64,000 nucleotides of DNA from Fannyhessea vaginae DSM 15829 (GTDB lineage: Bacteria > Actinomycetota > Coriobacteriia > Coriobacteriales > Atopobiaceae). Position 1 is the stretch's first letter, and each line of letters starts with the position of its first letter. Both the position numbers and the translations under genes were made by a program. This document shows, one piece after another, positions 18,395-27,316 of the stretch. The stretch lies in NCBI RefSeq assembly GCF_000159235.2, contig NZ_ACGK02000001.1:620001-684000 (forward strand), given 5' to 3'. The notes below the pieces were generated by a model. The model saw nothing but the letters and a program-made list of their open reading frames with translations. It ran no database searches and was not told the DNA's origin.

Positions 18395-18449
18395 CGTTTA
18401 TAGTGCGTTTATAGTGCGTTTATAGTGCGTTTATAGGGCGTTTATAGTG
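18395..18449. repeat. Five tandem copies of an 11-bp repeat (CGTTTATAGTG)
   Basis: Copies start at 18395, 18406, 18417, 18428 (one base changed, ...AGGG) and 18439. The period is close to one DNA helical turn, so every copy faces the same side. The array lies between the adhE terminator and the P-type ATPase promoter. It is directly seen; any function is unknown. Confidence 0.9.
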
Positions 18450-18566
18450 TTCAAAATTTTAATGCGTTCAAAATTTGTAAGTAAGCCGTTAATTTTTTCG
18501 AGAAATAGGTCAAATACGCTAAGATAATCTCATACGTACAGAAGTTTTGGTTACGTTGGTGAGCCC

Positions 18567-18593
18567 TTGCCTCAGCTCCTGGGGAATTATAAT
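18567..18593 (+). promoter_or_regulatory. Probable promoter of the P-type ATPase gene
   Basis: TTGCCT (18567-18572) and a perfect TATAAT (18588-18593) are separated by 15 bp, and the chosen start is 43 bp downstream of the -10. Its position inside the longest open frame argues against the upstream TTG and ATG starts. Confidence 0.55.
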
Positions 18594-18635
18594 CGGGAAT
18601 CAATGTATCAAACAAAATTATCCCAGGAGGATTTT

Positions 18636-21317
18636 GTGAAAGAATATCTTGAATCCGCAGATGAAGTCTTAAGTAGCCTTCATACTCACGAAAAAGATGG
18701 TTTGTCTTCGGCGCAAGCATCCAAGTTGTTGGACGAATACGGGCTCAACAAGCTTGATGAAGCGCAAAAAGATTCTATCGTGAAACGATTTTTTGCGCAG
18801 ATGGCAGACCCCATGGTTATCATGCTTATTATTGCGGCTGTTATTTCGCTTATCGTAGGTATCTATAACGGCGAAGGTGATTATGCCGATGTAGTTATTA
18901 TCATGTTTGTGGTTATTCTTAACTCGTTCTTAGGTGTTGTACAAGAGCTTAAAGCCGAGGAAGCACTTGCAGCTTTACAAGAGATGACTGCCGCACAAAG
19001 TAAAGTTATGCGCGACGGTTCGCTCCAAAGTGTACCTTCATCTCAGCTTGTTCCTGGCGATATTATCGTCTTTGAAGCAGGAGATGCAGTTGGTGCCGAC
19101 TGTCGTATTTTAGAAAGTGCTTCACTCAAAATTGAGGAAGCAGCGCTTACAGGAGAGTCGGTCCCGGTATCTAAAGTCATTGATATGTTACATCTTGGAG
19201 CGTCTGAAAAAGATGTGCCTTTAGCCGATCGTAAAAACATGTGCTACATGGGTTCAACGGTAGTTTACGGTAGAGGTCGCGGATGTGTTGTAGCAACTGG
19301 TATGAAAACAGAAATGGGCAAGATTGCTCATGCGTTAAGCAGTGTTCAAGACGAACAAACACCTCTTCAAAAGAAGTTAACCGAGCTTTCGCACAAGTTA
19401 ACGGTATGGGTTGTTGCAATTTGCGCGATTATTTTTGCTGTTTCGCTTATTAAACATGGGTTTGAATTTTTATCTAATATTGAACTTGTATTGAACACAT
19501 TTATGGTTGCGGTTTCTTTGGCAGTAGCTGCTATCCCCGAAGGTCTTGCTGCGGTTGTAACCATTGTTTTATCTATCGGCGTAACTAAGATGAGTAAAAA
19601 GCATGCAATTATTCGTCAGCTTTCTGCGGTAGAAACGCTTGGTTGCACACAAGTAATTTGTAGCGACAAAACGGGAACTCTTACACAAAACAAGATGACG
19701 GTTGTTGAGCGTGTAACAGGTAATTTAACAGCACATTTGCGCACTATGGCGCTCGCAAGCGATGCCGTGTGGGATGACGCAACAAATACAGCTCAAGGTG
19801 AACCTACCGAAGCTGCGCTGGTAAGTGACGCTGCAAAAAATGAATTCACTACGTCATATCTTAAACAAACACGTCCACGTGTTGGTGAAGCTCCCTTTGA
19901 TTCAAGCCGTAAAATGATGTCGGTTGTGGTGAATAATAACGGATCATATATGCAGCATACTAAGGGCGCACCTGATGTTATTTTGTCGCACTGTACCACG
20001 TATCTTTCCGAAACGGGCATTGTGCCGTTTACTGACGAATTAAAAGCATATGTTATCGAACAAAATAAACAACTTGCTAATAAAGCGCTTCGCGTGATTG
20101 CGTCTGCGCGCCGTGATTGGGGTAGTAGCTGTCCAGAGTCGTTTGATGGTGCATATCTTGAGCACGACATGTGTTTTGTAGGGCTTTCGGGTATGATTGA
20201 TCCTGTTCGTCCCGAGGTTAAATCGTCTATAGACGAAGCAAAATCTGCTGGTATACGTGTTGTTATGATTACGGGAGACCATATTGACACAGCGTGCGCT
20301 ATTGCTCAACAATTAGGAATTATTTCTTCTCGCAAAGAAGCGCTTACCGGTGCTCAATTAGATGCTCTTAGTGACGAAGAGCTCGATGCAACTATTGAAT
20401 CATATGGTGTGTACGCTCGTGTTCAGCCCGAGCATAAGGTTCGTATTGTAAGTGCGTGGAAGCATAAGCAAAAAGTTGTTGCAATGACAGGCGATGGCGT
20501 CAATGATGCACCTTCTATCAAGCGCGCAGATATTGGTATTGGTATGGGTATAACGGGTACCGATGTTACTAAGAATGTTGCTGACATGGTACTTGCTGAT
20601 GATAATTTTTCTACCATCATTAATGCGTGCCGAGAGGGAAGACGTATTTACGATAACATTCGCAAATGTATTCAATTTTTACTTTCTTCCAATCTTGCTG
20701 AAGTTATTTCGGTTTTTGTTGCTTCATTTATTGGCTTTACTATTTTGGAACCAACGCACTTGCTTTGGATTAACCTTATTACCGATTCGCTGCCTGCCCT
20801 TGCAATGGCAACCGAAGGTGCCGAGCCAGGTATCATGAAACGCAAACCTCGTAGTGCCAAAGACGGCATTTTTGCAGGTGGCGTTGGTGTTGATATTATG
20901 TTCCAAGGTATTGCGATTTCTGTTCTTACACTCATTAGTTATTTTATTGGTCATTATCTTGAATTTGGCACGATGGATATATCTCAGGTTCTTCAGAATC
21001 CAAGCGCAGGTATTCATGGAATGACCATGGCATTTTTAACGCTTTCAATGGTTGAGATGTTTCATTCGCTTAATATGCGTAGTATGCATCAATCCATTTT
21101 TACGCTTAAGAAGCAAAATATGTGGTTGTGGGGTGCCTTTGTGTTTGCATTGTTGCTTACCTATCTGGTTATCGAAACACCACTTGCGCAAGCTTTTAAC
21201 TTTGCCGAAATCGGTTGGGAAGAATATGCAGCTGCCCTTATTTTAGCTGCGCTTATTATCCCAATTGTTGAAATCGAAAAATGGTTTGCACGCCGCGGAC
21301 AGCGCGTATGTGCATAA
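18636..21317 (+). CDS. P-type cation ATPase, calcium-transporting (P2 type)
   Basis: This is a P2-type ATPase: the actuator TGES loop, phosphorylation site SDKTGTLTQNK, hinge GDGVNDAPSIK and ten or so membrane segments. In the transport sites VAAIPEGLAAVV (M4), LSSNLAEVI (M5) and NLITDSLPA (M6) match the Ca2+ pumps of the SERCA/LMCA1 type, so Ca2+ export is the best call; Mn2+ is an alternative. I prefer the GTG at 18636 because AGGAGG (18625-18630) is 5 bases upstream, although the frame is open from 18567 and has an ATG at 18603. The protein is about 893 residues and acts in the cytoplasmic membrane. Confidence 0.9.
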   Translation: MKEYLESADEVLSSLHTHEKDGLSSAQASKLLDEYGLNKLDEAQKDSIVKRFFAQMADPMVIMLIIAAVISLIVGIYNGEGDYADVVIIMFVVILNSFLGVVQELKAEEALAALQEMTAAQSKVMRDGSLQSVPSSQLVPGDIIVFEAGDAVGADCRILESASLKIEEAALTGESVPVSKVIDMLHLGASEKDVPLADRKNMCYMGSTVVYGRGRGCVVATGMKTEMGKIAHALSSVQDEQTPLQKKLTELSHKLTVWVVAICAIIFAVSLIKHGFEFLSNIELVLNTFMVAVSLAVAAIPEGLAAVVTIVLSIGVTKMSKKHAIIRQLSAVETLGCTQVICSDKTGTLTQNKMTVVERVTGNLTAHLRTMALASDAVWDDATNTAQGEPTEAALVSDAAKNEFTTSYLKQTRPRVGEAPFDSSRKMMSVVVNNNGSYMQHTKGAPDVILSHCTTYLSETGIVPFTDELKAYVIEQNKQLANKALRVIASARRDWGSSCPESFDGAYLEHDMCFVGLSGMIDPVRPEVKSSIDEAKSAGIRVVMITGDHIDTACAIAQQLGIISSRKEALTGAQLDALSDEELDATIESYGVYARVQPEHKVRIVSAWKHKQKVVAMTGDGVNDAPSIKRADIGIGMGITGTDVTKNVADMVLADDNFSTIINACREGRRIYDNIRKCIQFLLSSNLAEVISVFVASFIGFTILEPTHLLWINLITDSLPALAMATEGAEPGIMKRKPRSAKDGIFAGGVGVDIMFQGIAISVLTLISYFIGHYLEFGTMDISQVLQNPSAGIHGMTMAFLTLSMVEMFHSLNMRSMHQSIFTLKKQNMWLWGAFVFALLLTYLVIETPLAQAFNFAEIGWEEYAAALILAALIIPIVEIEKWFARRGQRVCA

Positions 21318-21338
21318 CGTTTTTGCTTTAAGATTTGG

Positions 21339-22643
21339 ATGCGTATGAAGTCGTTAAAGCATAAGGTTGCCAAGAAGGTTCATCAGAAGGCTTGTGTTGA
21401 TGCGTGTGGAGCGCATGCATTACATGATGAGGAAACACAAAGCGTCAAATCAGTCGTTTCATCTGACGTCCTTGCTGATGTTGATACTGGTATAAGTGTT
21501 GAGAGCCCTTCGTCTACCGCGGGTCTTGCAGCTTTCTTTCCAAGCTTTAACGACTTTTATGTATCGCCTGATATTTGCGAAGCAGCTGCGTGCGAAATTC
21601 GTACTCTTTGCAGCAAGCATCATGTTGCTGAAGATACGTTGTTTTTGGGTAAATGTATAAGCCTTGATAGAGGATTTCCGCTTATTTGTACCAAAACGGC
21701 TACTATTCGCTGTGAGTTTTCTGCGCTGTTGACAAAGTCGAAGTCAGAAAAAAATGTTGTTGTTGGTGACTGGCTTATCGTGGGAATACCTTGTAATCAC
21801 GAAATGGGCATTATGTACAAAATTTTGCCTCGCGTGCATACGGTAAGTCGTTGGAGAGGCGATTCCCGTGCACAAATGCAGGTTTTAGCTGCTCACGTTG
21901 ATATAGTTTTGCTTGTTCAACCGTTTATGCGCGCAGGTTTGGATTTGGCGCGTATTGTGAGAACGGCCGTGATTGCACAAGACTGTGGGTGTTCGTGTGC
22001 TGTTGTTTGCACAAAAGTTGATCGAGTTGGTCTTTCTCAATATAAAGACGCGCTTATGACCCTAAGCGCGTTATTAGCCACCCAGATTGAAATTGTTGTC
22101 TCTTCGCAGGATTTGCATTTTATGGAGAGCGCTGCGTCTTATAAAGAGTTTGCAGTTGAGCATGGCATTCATTGGGGTGCGTCTGAGATTTTGCAGCTTG
22201 TGGGTAGTAAAACCTGCGCCATGCTTCTAGGTGAGTCGGGCGCTGGGAAATCTAGTCTGCTTAATCTTCTTCTTAAACGCCCCGTTCAGCGCATTGGCTC
22301 TACACGTTCAAAGGACGATAGTGGACGTCACACCACTGTTTCGCGTCAAATGATTACTCTTCCATCAGCTGGATGTATTATTGATTGTCCGGGATTAAGA
22401 ACTTTGCCGCTTATGGGGCATGAGGCAGGTTTGGCTCAAACGTTTCCGCTTTTAACCGTGGCGGTCGAACATTGTAAATTTAGAAATTGTTCTCATAAAA
22501 AAGAGCCTGGATGTGCTGTTCGTGCGCTTGAATCTTCGCAGCATGTTTTTTCTGGATCTATTGATATATATGTTGCGCTTTTAGACGAAATGAATTCATC
22601 TGCTCATATGCTTGATAAGGACATTTCGCATCGATATATTTAA
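21339..22643 (+). CDS. rsgA: Ribosome small subunit-dependent GTPase RsgA-like
   Basis: RsgA is a circularly permuted GTPase that assists late 30S assembly. Here the order is OB-fold-like region (about residues 95-170), G4 CTKVD, G1 GESGAGKSS near residue 298, G3 DCPGLR, and a C-terminal zinc finger with C and H ligands in EHCKFRNCSHKKEPGC. At 434 residues it is longer than usual (about 300-350), with a poorly conserved N-terminal stretch of about 90 residues. The RBS is weak and other in-frame ATGs follow (for example 21345), so the true start is uncertain. Confidence 0.88.
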   Translation: MRMKSLKHKVAKKVHQKACVDACGAHALHDEETQSVKSVVSSDVLADVDTGISVESPSSTAGLAAFFPSFNDFYVSPDICEAAACEIRTLCSKHHVAEDTLFLGKCISLDRGFPLICTKTATIRCEFSALLTKSKSEKNVVVGDWLIVGIPCNHEMGIMYKILPRVHTVSRWRGDSRAQMQVLAAHVDIVLLVQPFMRAGLDLARIVRTAVIAQDCGCSCAVVCTKVDRVGLSQYKDALMTLSALLATQIEIVVSSQDLHFMESAASYKEFAVEHGIHWGASEILQLVGSKTCAMLLGESGAGKSSLLNLLLKRPVQRIGSTRSKDDSGRHTTVSRQMITLPSAGCIIDCPGLRTLPLMGHEAGLAQTFPLLTVAVEHCKFRNCSHKKEPGCAVRALESSQHVFSGSIDIYVALLDEMNSSAHMLDKDISHRYI

Positions 22644-23156
22644 GGCATGGTTGTATTTTTGTGCGCTGTTGCCTCGCAGCTCATCCATCACGACCGTCGC
22701 AACGCAGTATTACAGCGCAAACACCACGTCCTTGCATCGCAGTATTACAGAGCTAACTTCACGCCATCGCAGCGCAGTATTACAGAGCTAACGTCACGCC
22801 ATCGCAGCGCAGTATTACGCCACAATATCACACGGTATCCATCACATTATCTTCACAACCGACAACTTTGATAATTATCATTTTTGTTTTTTGCGCTCCT
22901 ATTACGTTTTTCTGCATAGTTCATTATTACTATTTCTATTTAGGTTTTAGAACATCCAAGGAACCAACTCGTCTTTTAAAATAGATTTCTTCAAGCTATT
23001 TATAAAGGCTTTTCCTTAGCATATTTGTGCAATTTCTACTAGAAATTAGGCATGCTACCTGCACGTTTTGTGCATGCTTCTTTTTGTATTCTCGCGTTAT
23101 CGTTCGATATTTTGTGAGAGTATGTCCTCGTAATATTTTGTGCGAGGAGGTGGACG
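22644..23156. other. Intergenic region between rsgA and the Tad operon
   Basis: About 513 bp. The first half holds a 35-bp minisatellite (22704-22843). The second half holds an inverted repeat AATTTCT/AGAAATT (23031-23047) and a small stem TGCAC/GTGCA followed by a T-rich tract near 23075-23090 that could be a leader terminator. An open frame at 22647-22871 runs through the minisatellite but has no RBS, and its repeat period is not a multiple of three, so I do not call it. Confidence 0.5.
22704..22843. repeat. 35-bp minisatellite, about four copies
   Basis: GCAGTATTAC recurs exactly every 35 bp at 22704, 22739, 22774 and 22809. Copies 2 and 3 differ at a single visible base; copy 1 is more diverged and copy 4 decays after its first 10 bases. 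The repeat is directly contiguous, with no variable spacers, so it is not a CRISPR array. Confidence 0.9.
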
Positions 23157-23975
23157 ATGTCGTTAAAATTTCGTTTGTTGTGCGCTGTGTTGTGTGCGCT
23201 TTTGGCTATGTATGCCAGTTTTTCTTATGCACAATCTGTGCGTAGCGATGCACAAAAAGCTCGTGATGATGCGATTGCTTCATACGGGGGAGATGTAGTA
23301 CGCCTTGTTGTTACTGCTCATCCCTTGCAAATTGGTGACACGATTAAAGCTGAGGACATAGTTGTGCGTGACTGGGTTTCGGACTTGGCTCCAAAAGATG
23401 CGTATTTAAACAGCGATGACGTGATAGGTAAGGAAGTCAAAGTTGCGGTAGGCGAAAATGTACCCCTTTCAACCATGCATTTTACAGAATCGGATGACGA
23501 ACTTGTAATTCCTAATGGCAGAGTTGCTCTTAGTTTACCTATGAATGAAAGACTTGGTATAGGACTGCATATTACTCCTCGCACCCAGGTCCTTGGATAC
23601 GACACTACCAACAAAACTACGCATCTTATTACCAAAGATATGATTGCGCTATGCGTAAAGGAAGCTCAACCGGCGCAAAATATTCCTGCACAATTGGTGC
23701 TGGCGGTATATCCCACAGATGTCACGCGCGTGCTATCGGCTGCAGCCACTCAAAGTTTAAGATTGGTAATTCCTGCGGTAGATGTACAAGACCTTAAAGA
23801 CGATTCACAACAAGTAGAGAGCGAACATACAAAAGAAATTTCTTCGAAAAGCGCGATTCGTAGAGATGATTCCCCAAAAGAAAAAGATCATGCACAAAAA
23901 AGTTCTGAGAGCGGTTTGAAAAAGAATGATACAGCTTCATCAGCACATGTGACAGATGAATCAAAACATACGTAA
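23157..23975 (+). CDS. cpaB: SAF-domain pilus assembly protein (CpaB/RcpC-like)
   Basis: This 272-residue protein has an N-terminal membrane segment or signal (residues about 5-25) and a SAF domain containing LQIGDTIKAEDIVVRDW and IGKEVKVAVGENVPLS, as in CpaB/RcpC proteins of Tad systems. The last 60 residues are charged and low in complexity. CpaB proteins are external assembly factors of Flp pili. GAGGAGG stands 6 bases before the ATG. It starts the Tad operon and precedes TadZ by about 95 bp. Confidence 0.85.
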   Translation: MSLKFRLLCAVLCALLAMYASFSYAQSVRSDAQKARDDAIASYGGDVVRLVVTAHPLQIGDTIKAEDIVVRDWVSDLAPKDAYLNSDDVIGKEVKVAVGENVPLSTMHFTESDDELVIPNGRVALSLPMNERLGIGLHITPRTQVLGYDTTNKTTHLITKDMIALCVKEAQPAQNIPAQLVLAVYPTDVTRVLSAAATQSLRLVIPAVDVQDLKDDSQQVESEHTKEISSKSAIRRDDSPKEKDHAQKSSESGLKKNDTASSAHVTDESKHT

Positions 23976-24070
23976 TTGTAATTGTGCAAGGTCCGTTTTA
24001 AGCGAAATACGTGCAACACATTAATACATTGTGCACGTGCTGTAAAAATCTTTCTGTGAGGTGAGCGATT

Positions 24071-25954
24071 ATGACTTATACCTGGATTGCTTGTTGCGCT
24101 CCACAAAATAGGTTATTGATGGTACAGACCCTTCAACATATGGAGCATGCAACGATCTCACATTATTTTGACGATGGACTCCAGCTGCGCAATTATGTGC
24201 GGATACAAAACTTAACTTCGTGTGCGGTTATGGTTGGTTTGACGGCAAGTGGCGTTTCAGATGTAAATCTAGCCGCAGCACTTGTTATGGATGGCTGTGC
24301 TCGCGTTGTGCTGGTGGGGCGTTGTATCTCGGGGTCTTTGCGATCGCGTGCCTTACAAGCAGGGATTCACGATGTTTGGGATATTGGGAGCGCTGTTTGT
24401 GCTGAGGAGCAAAGTAATACACAAATAAGCACGTATGAGCATGTGTCCTTGCCACAATCAGATACTGTGTCTCAAGCTTCGTCCAGGATCTTGAATTCTG
24501 AAGAAGTAACTCCTTCTCAAACGATTACCTTTGATGAGGTATATCAAAATTTACAAACGTTACTTTCACAGTTTTCAGCACTCGTAAAGGCCTCTCACGA
24601 GATGTCCTCTTCAACAGGTAAGTCGTTTACTACAGCAACAGATGCCTGTTTATCTACTGATAATCAACGTTTATTGATAGATAATTCTCAAGATATGCTT
24701 GATATAGATGACGATGATATTTTCAAAGATACCCTGCATGTAAATCTATCTCCAAGTAAAGGCATAAATCGCGTGCAACAAGAGCGCTGTGCGAATGATG
24801 TACATGATGAGGATCATTATGTAAATCAGGTAGATCAAATGTGTGCGTTTGTACCAATGCCGCAGAAGCCTGCAGTGTCTACATCGTCTGCGAGTTTGCA
24901 AACAGCTACATCAGATACAGAATCAATAATGTTTCCCTCTACAACTTCGCCAGCGTCAATACCAACACCGACATCATCTGCGCCCACAGCTGTGTCAACG
25001 ACAAAACCGACAACGTCTTCCTCTACAACAGTACCTGCATCAGCTGCAGAGCCTATAGCGTTTTCCCCTGTGTCTGCGTTGCAACAGACACAAACCGCAA
25101 CATCTTATGAACTTGGAGCTGCTCCTATTATTAGCTTTGTTTCTGGGAGAGGAGGTATGGGTAAAACAGCTTTAGTTGCTACATGCGCTGAATTAGCTCG
25201 GGATATGGGTTTTAGGATTGCTCTTCTTGATTTTGATTTATCGGGTGGAAATCTTGCATTTTGTTTTGGCGTTAAACGACCTTATGATTTAAGTCGTATA
25301 TCGCATGATGTTATGTGTGATGACCTGATTGCAAAGAGTGCCACGCTTATAGATGATGCATGTCTTTTATGGGGTCCGTGCGAAAAGCCTGAAATGGCTG
25401 AGACAATTTCTCCTCATATTGGTGCAATTTTAAGGTATGTAACGCACAACTTTGATCTGGTTTTTGCAGATACTTCTACCACGTTTACCGATGCTGTAGC
25501 GCAAGTGGTGCAAGCGAGTACACGTGTTGCAATTGTTCACGATGATTTACCCGATGCAATTTCTGCGCTTGCAAAAACGGCTGCTTTAGCAGTAAGGCTT
25601 GGTGTACCGCGTACAAGGATTTGTAGGATAGACAATTTTAGTAATCCTCATAGTCGATTTGACATAGATTTTGGACGTAGCGAAATAGGTTTGGAGGGTG
25701 CTCAAGCATATAAAATTGTAGATGGAGGTATGGATATACATGAGCTTCTTGCAACTGGACATGTGAGAGAACTCATACAAGTACATAATGCTTATGTAAA
25801 ATCAGTTCAGGCTATGCTAACGGAGTTTATTCACGATTTAGCATTAAAACCTTCAAATTCAACTGAGGCGTATGCACCAGCTTCTGCGAAAAATTCAATT
25901 AAGGGTCGAAAATTACATCTTGCATTTTTTAATCGCCATAAAGAGGCGATGTAA
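24071..25954 (+). CDS. tadZ: TadZ/CpaE-like pilus localisation ATPase
   Basis: The 627-residue protein has three parts: an N-terminal receiver-like domain (residues about 1-115), a long Thr/Ser/Pro/Ala-rich linker (about 120-345) and a C-terminal ParA/MinD-type ATPase. The nucleotide loop is SGRGGMGKTALVA at about 357, where the usual KGGxGKT signature lysine is an arginine. LLDFDLSGGNLAFCFGV is the Walker A-prime-like region. TadZ proteins place the pilus machine at a cell site. The next gene, tadA, begins at the base after its stop codon. Confidence 0.87.
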   Translation: MTYTWIACCAPQNRLLMVQTLQHMEHATISHYFDDGLQLRNYVRIQNLTSCAVMVGLTASGVSDVNLAAALVMDGCARVVLVGRCISGSLRSRALQAGIHDVWDIGSAVCAEEQSNTQISTYEHVSLPQSDTVSQASSRILNSEEVTPSQTITFDEVYQNLQTLLSQFSALVKASHEMSSSTGKSFTTATDACLSTDNQRLLIDNSQDMLDIDDDDIFKDTLHVNLSPSKGINRVQQERCANDVHDEDHYVNQVDQMCAFVPMPQKPAVSTSSASLQTATSDTESIMFPSTTSPASIPTPTSSAPTAVSTTKPTTSSSTTVPASAAEPIAFSPVSALQQTQTATSYELGAAPIISFVSGRGGMGKTALVATCAELARDMGFRIALLDFDLSGGNLAFCFGVKRPYDLSRISHDVMCDDLIAKSATLIDDACLLWGPCEKPEMAETISPHIGAILRYVTHNFDLVFADTSTTFTDAVAQVVQASTRVAIVHDDLPDAISALAKTAALAVRLGVPRTRICRIDNFSNPHSRFDIDFGRSEIGLEGAQAYKIVDGGMDIHELLATGHVRELIQVHNAYVKSVQAMLTEFIHDLALKPSNSTEAYAPASAKNSIKGRKLHLAFFNRHKEAM

Positions 25955-27316
25955 ATGTCACTTTTGGAACGTATACGTGCTTTAGAGCCTAAAGAGCAAT
26001 CGAGCTATAGAGGAAATGCACCTCGCAAGCCAAAATCAGATTTTTATGACTCGTTTCATGCAAAACGAAGGAAGCGTCTTCAAGAAGCATTGGTGGATAG
26101 ATTGGGCCTCTCAACGATTGCAACGATGATGCAGTCTTACGATACCGCGCGTCTTAAAGAGGAAATTGATGTTGCATGTCGTGACCTTTTGCACACTGAG
26201 ATGTTTAGTGATGTTCCAGAGCATGACTACGAACAGTTAATACGTGGAGTAAGCGATACCATTTGTGGATTGGGTCCAATTCAAAGCTTGCTTGATGATC
26301 CGTGTGTAACCGAAATTATGATTAACGGTTGTGACTCACTTTTCTACGAAAAAGATGGTTGCTTGCATGAAGCGTCTGCCATGTTTGAGAGCTCTGAGCA
26401 AATCATGATGATTATTGATAGGATTTTGTCTCCCTTGGGACGAAGGCTTGATAGGAGTAGCCCCATTGTTAATGCACGACTGGCTAATGGAGATCGTGTA
26501 AATGCTGTTTTTGAATCTGTTGCCCTTAATGGGCCTAGTGTAACGATTAGAAAATTTTCCAATAGAATTACGTCGCTGGATCAGTTGGTAAACCTTGGAT
26601 CTCTTCCTGCGTGGTACGCACAGCTTCTCAAATGGGCGGTTTTATATCGACAAGATATAGCTGTAGCCGGTGGAACTGGATCGGGGAAAACAACACTTTT
26701 AAATGCACTTTCATGTGAGATTAGTAAATCAGAGCGTATTGTGACAATAGAAGATTCTGCGGAATTAAAGTTTGATTCTCATCCTGATGTTGTGCATCTT
26801 GAGGCACAAGACGCATCGATCGAAGGAACGGGTGAAATAACTATTCGAGACCTCGTAAAAAATGCATTACGTATGAGGCCTGATCGTATTGTTGTAGGGG
26901 AGTGCAGAGGCAGCGAAACAATCGATATGCTTCAGGCAATGAATACTGGTCACGATGGCTCTCTTACTACACTTCATGCAGGTACTGCAGAAGAAGCAAT
27001 ATTGCGTTTGGTTCTTATGGCGAGATTTGGAATGGATTTACCTGCAAATATTATTGAGGAACAGATTGCTTCTGCGCTTGATTTGTTAGTTATGTCGGTG
27101 CGTATTGAATCAGGGAAACGCTTTGTTACCTCGCTTTCTGAAGTTTCTCAGGGTCCATCAGGTCATGTTCGGCTTACTGAATGCGTTTCCTTTGATCAAG
27201 TTCATGCCGAGTGGTCATTAGTTAAAGAGCCTAGCTTTTTGTCGCATCTTGTTTTAGCAAAACTGGTTAAAAAAGAGGAGGTTAAAGCATGGAAACAGCA
27301 AGTTTGTGCTGCTTAA
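25955..27316 (+). CDS. tadA: Tad pilus assembly ATPase TadA (CpaF)
   Basis: TadA is the hexameric secretion ATPase that powers assembly of Flp pili. This 453-residue protein has the N-terminal domain (GLGPIQSLLDDPCVTEIMING), Walker A GGTGSGKT at 239-246, the Asp box MRPDRIVVGECRG and the His-box region MNTGHDGSLTTLHAGTAEEA. Length and order match CpaF. Its last 28 bases overlap the tadB start. Confidence 0.95.
   Translation: MSLLERIRALEPKEQSSYRGNAPRKPKSDFYDSFHAKRRKRLQEALVDRLGLSTIATMMQSYDTARLKEEIDVACRDLLHTEMFSDVPEHDYEQLIRGVSDTICGLGPIQSLLDDPCVTEIMINGCDSLFYEKDGCLHEASAMFESSEQIMMIIDRILSPLGRRLDRSSPIVNARLANGDRVNAVFESVALNGPSVTIRKFSNRITSLDQLVNLGSLPAWYAQLLKWAVLYRQDIAVAGGTGSGKTTLLNALSCEISKSERIVTIEDSAELKFDSHPDVVHLEAQDASIEGTGEITIRDLVKNALRMRPDRIVVGECRGSETIDMLQAMNTGHDGSLTTLHAGTAEEAILRLVLMARFGMDLPANIIEEQIASALDLLVMSVRIESGKRFVTSLSEVSQGPSGHVRLTECVSFDQVHAEWSLVKEPSFLSHLVLAKLVKKEEVKAWKQQVCAA

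Larger units (their letters stand above)
18279..18635. other. Intergenic region between adhE and the P-type ATPase gene
   Basis: About 357 bp. It holds the adhE terminator (18327-18359), the 11-bp repeat array (18395-18449), a duplicated GTTCAAAATTT just after the array, and a promoter-like pair at 18567-18593. I see no gene in it. Confidence 0.6.

Noticed and set aside
22704..22843. Regular 35-bp repeats as a CRISPR array
   Set aside because: Units are directly contiguous with no variable spacers, and no cas genes are nearby.
22647..22871. Open frame through the minisatellite
   Set aside because: No RBS, and the 35-bp period changes frame in each copy, so no repeated peptide is kept.
24841..25110. 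Alternative frame inside the tadZ linker
   Set aside because: Cys/Asn-rich shadow of the Thr/Ser/Pro linker; tadZ frame is continuous on both sides.
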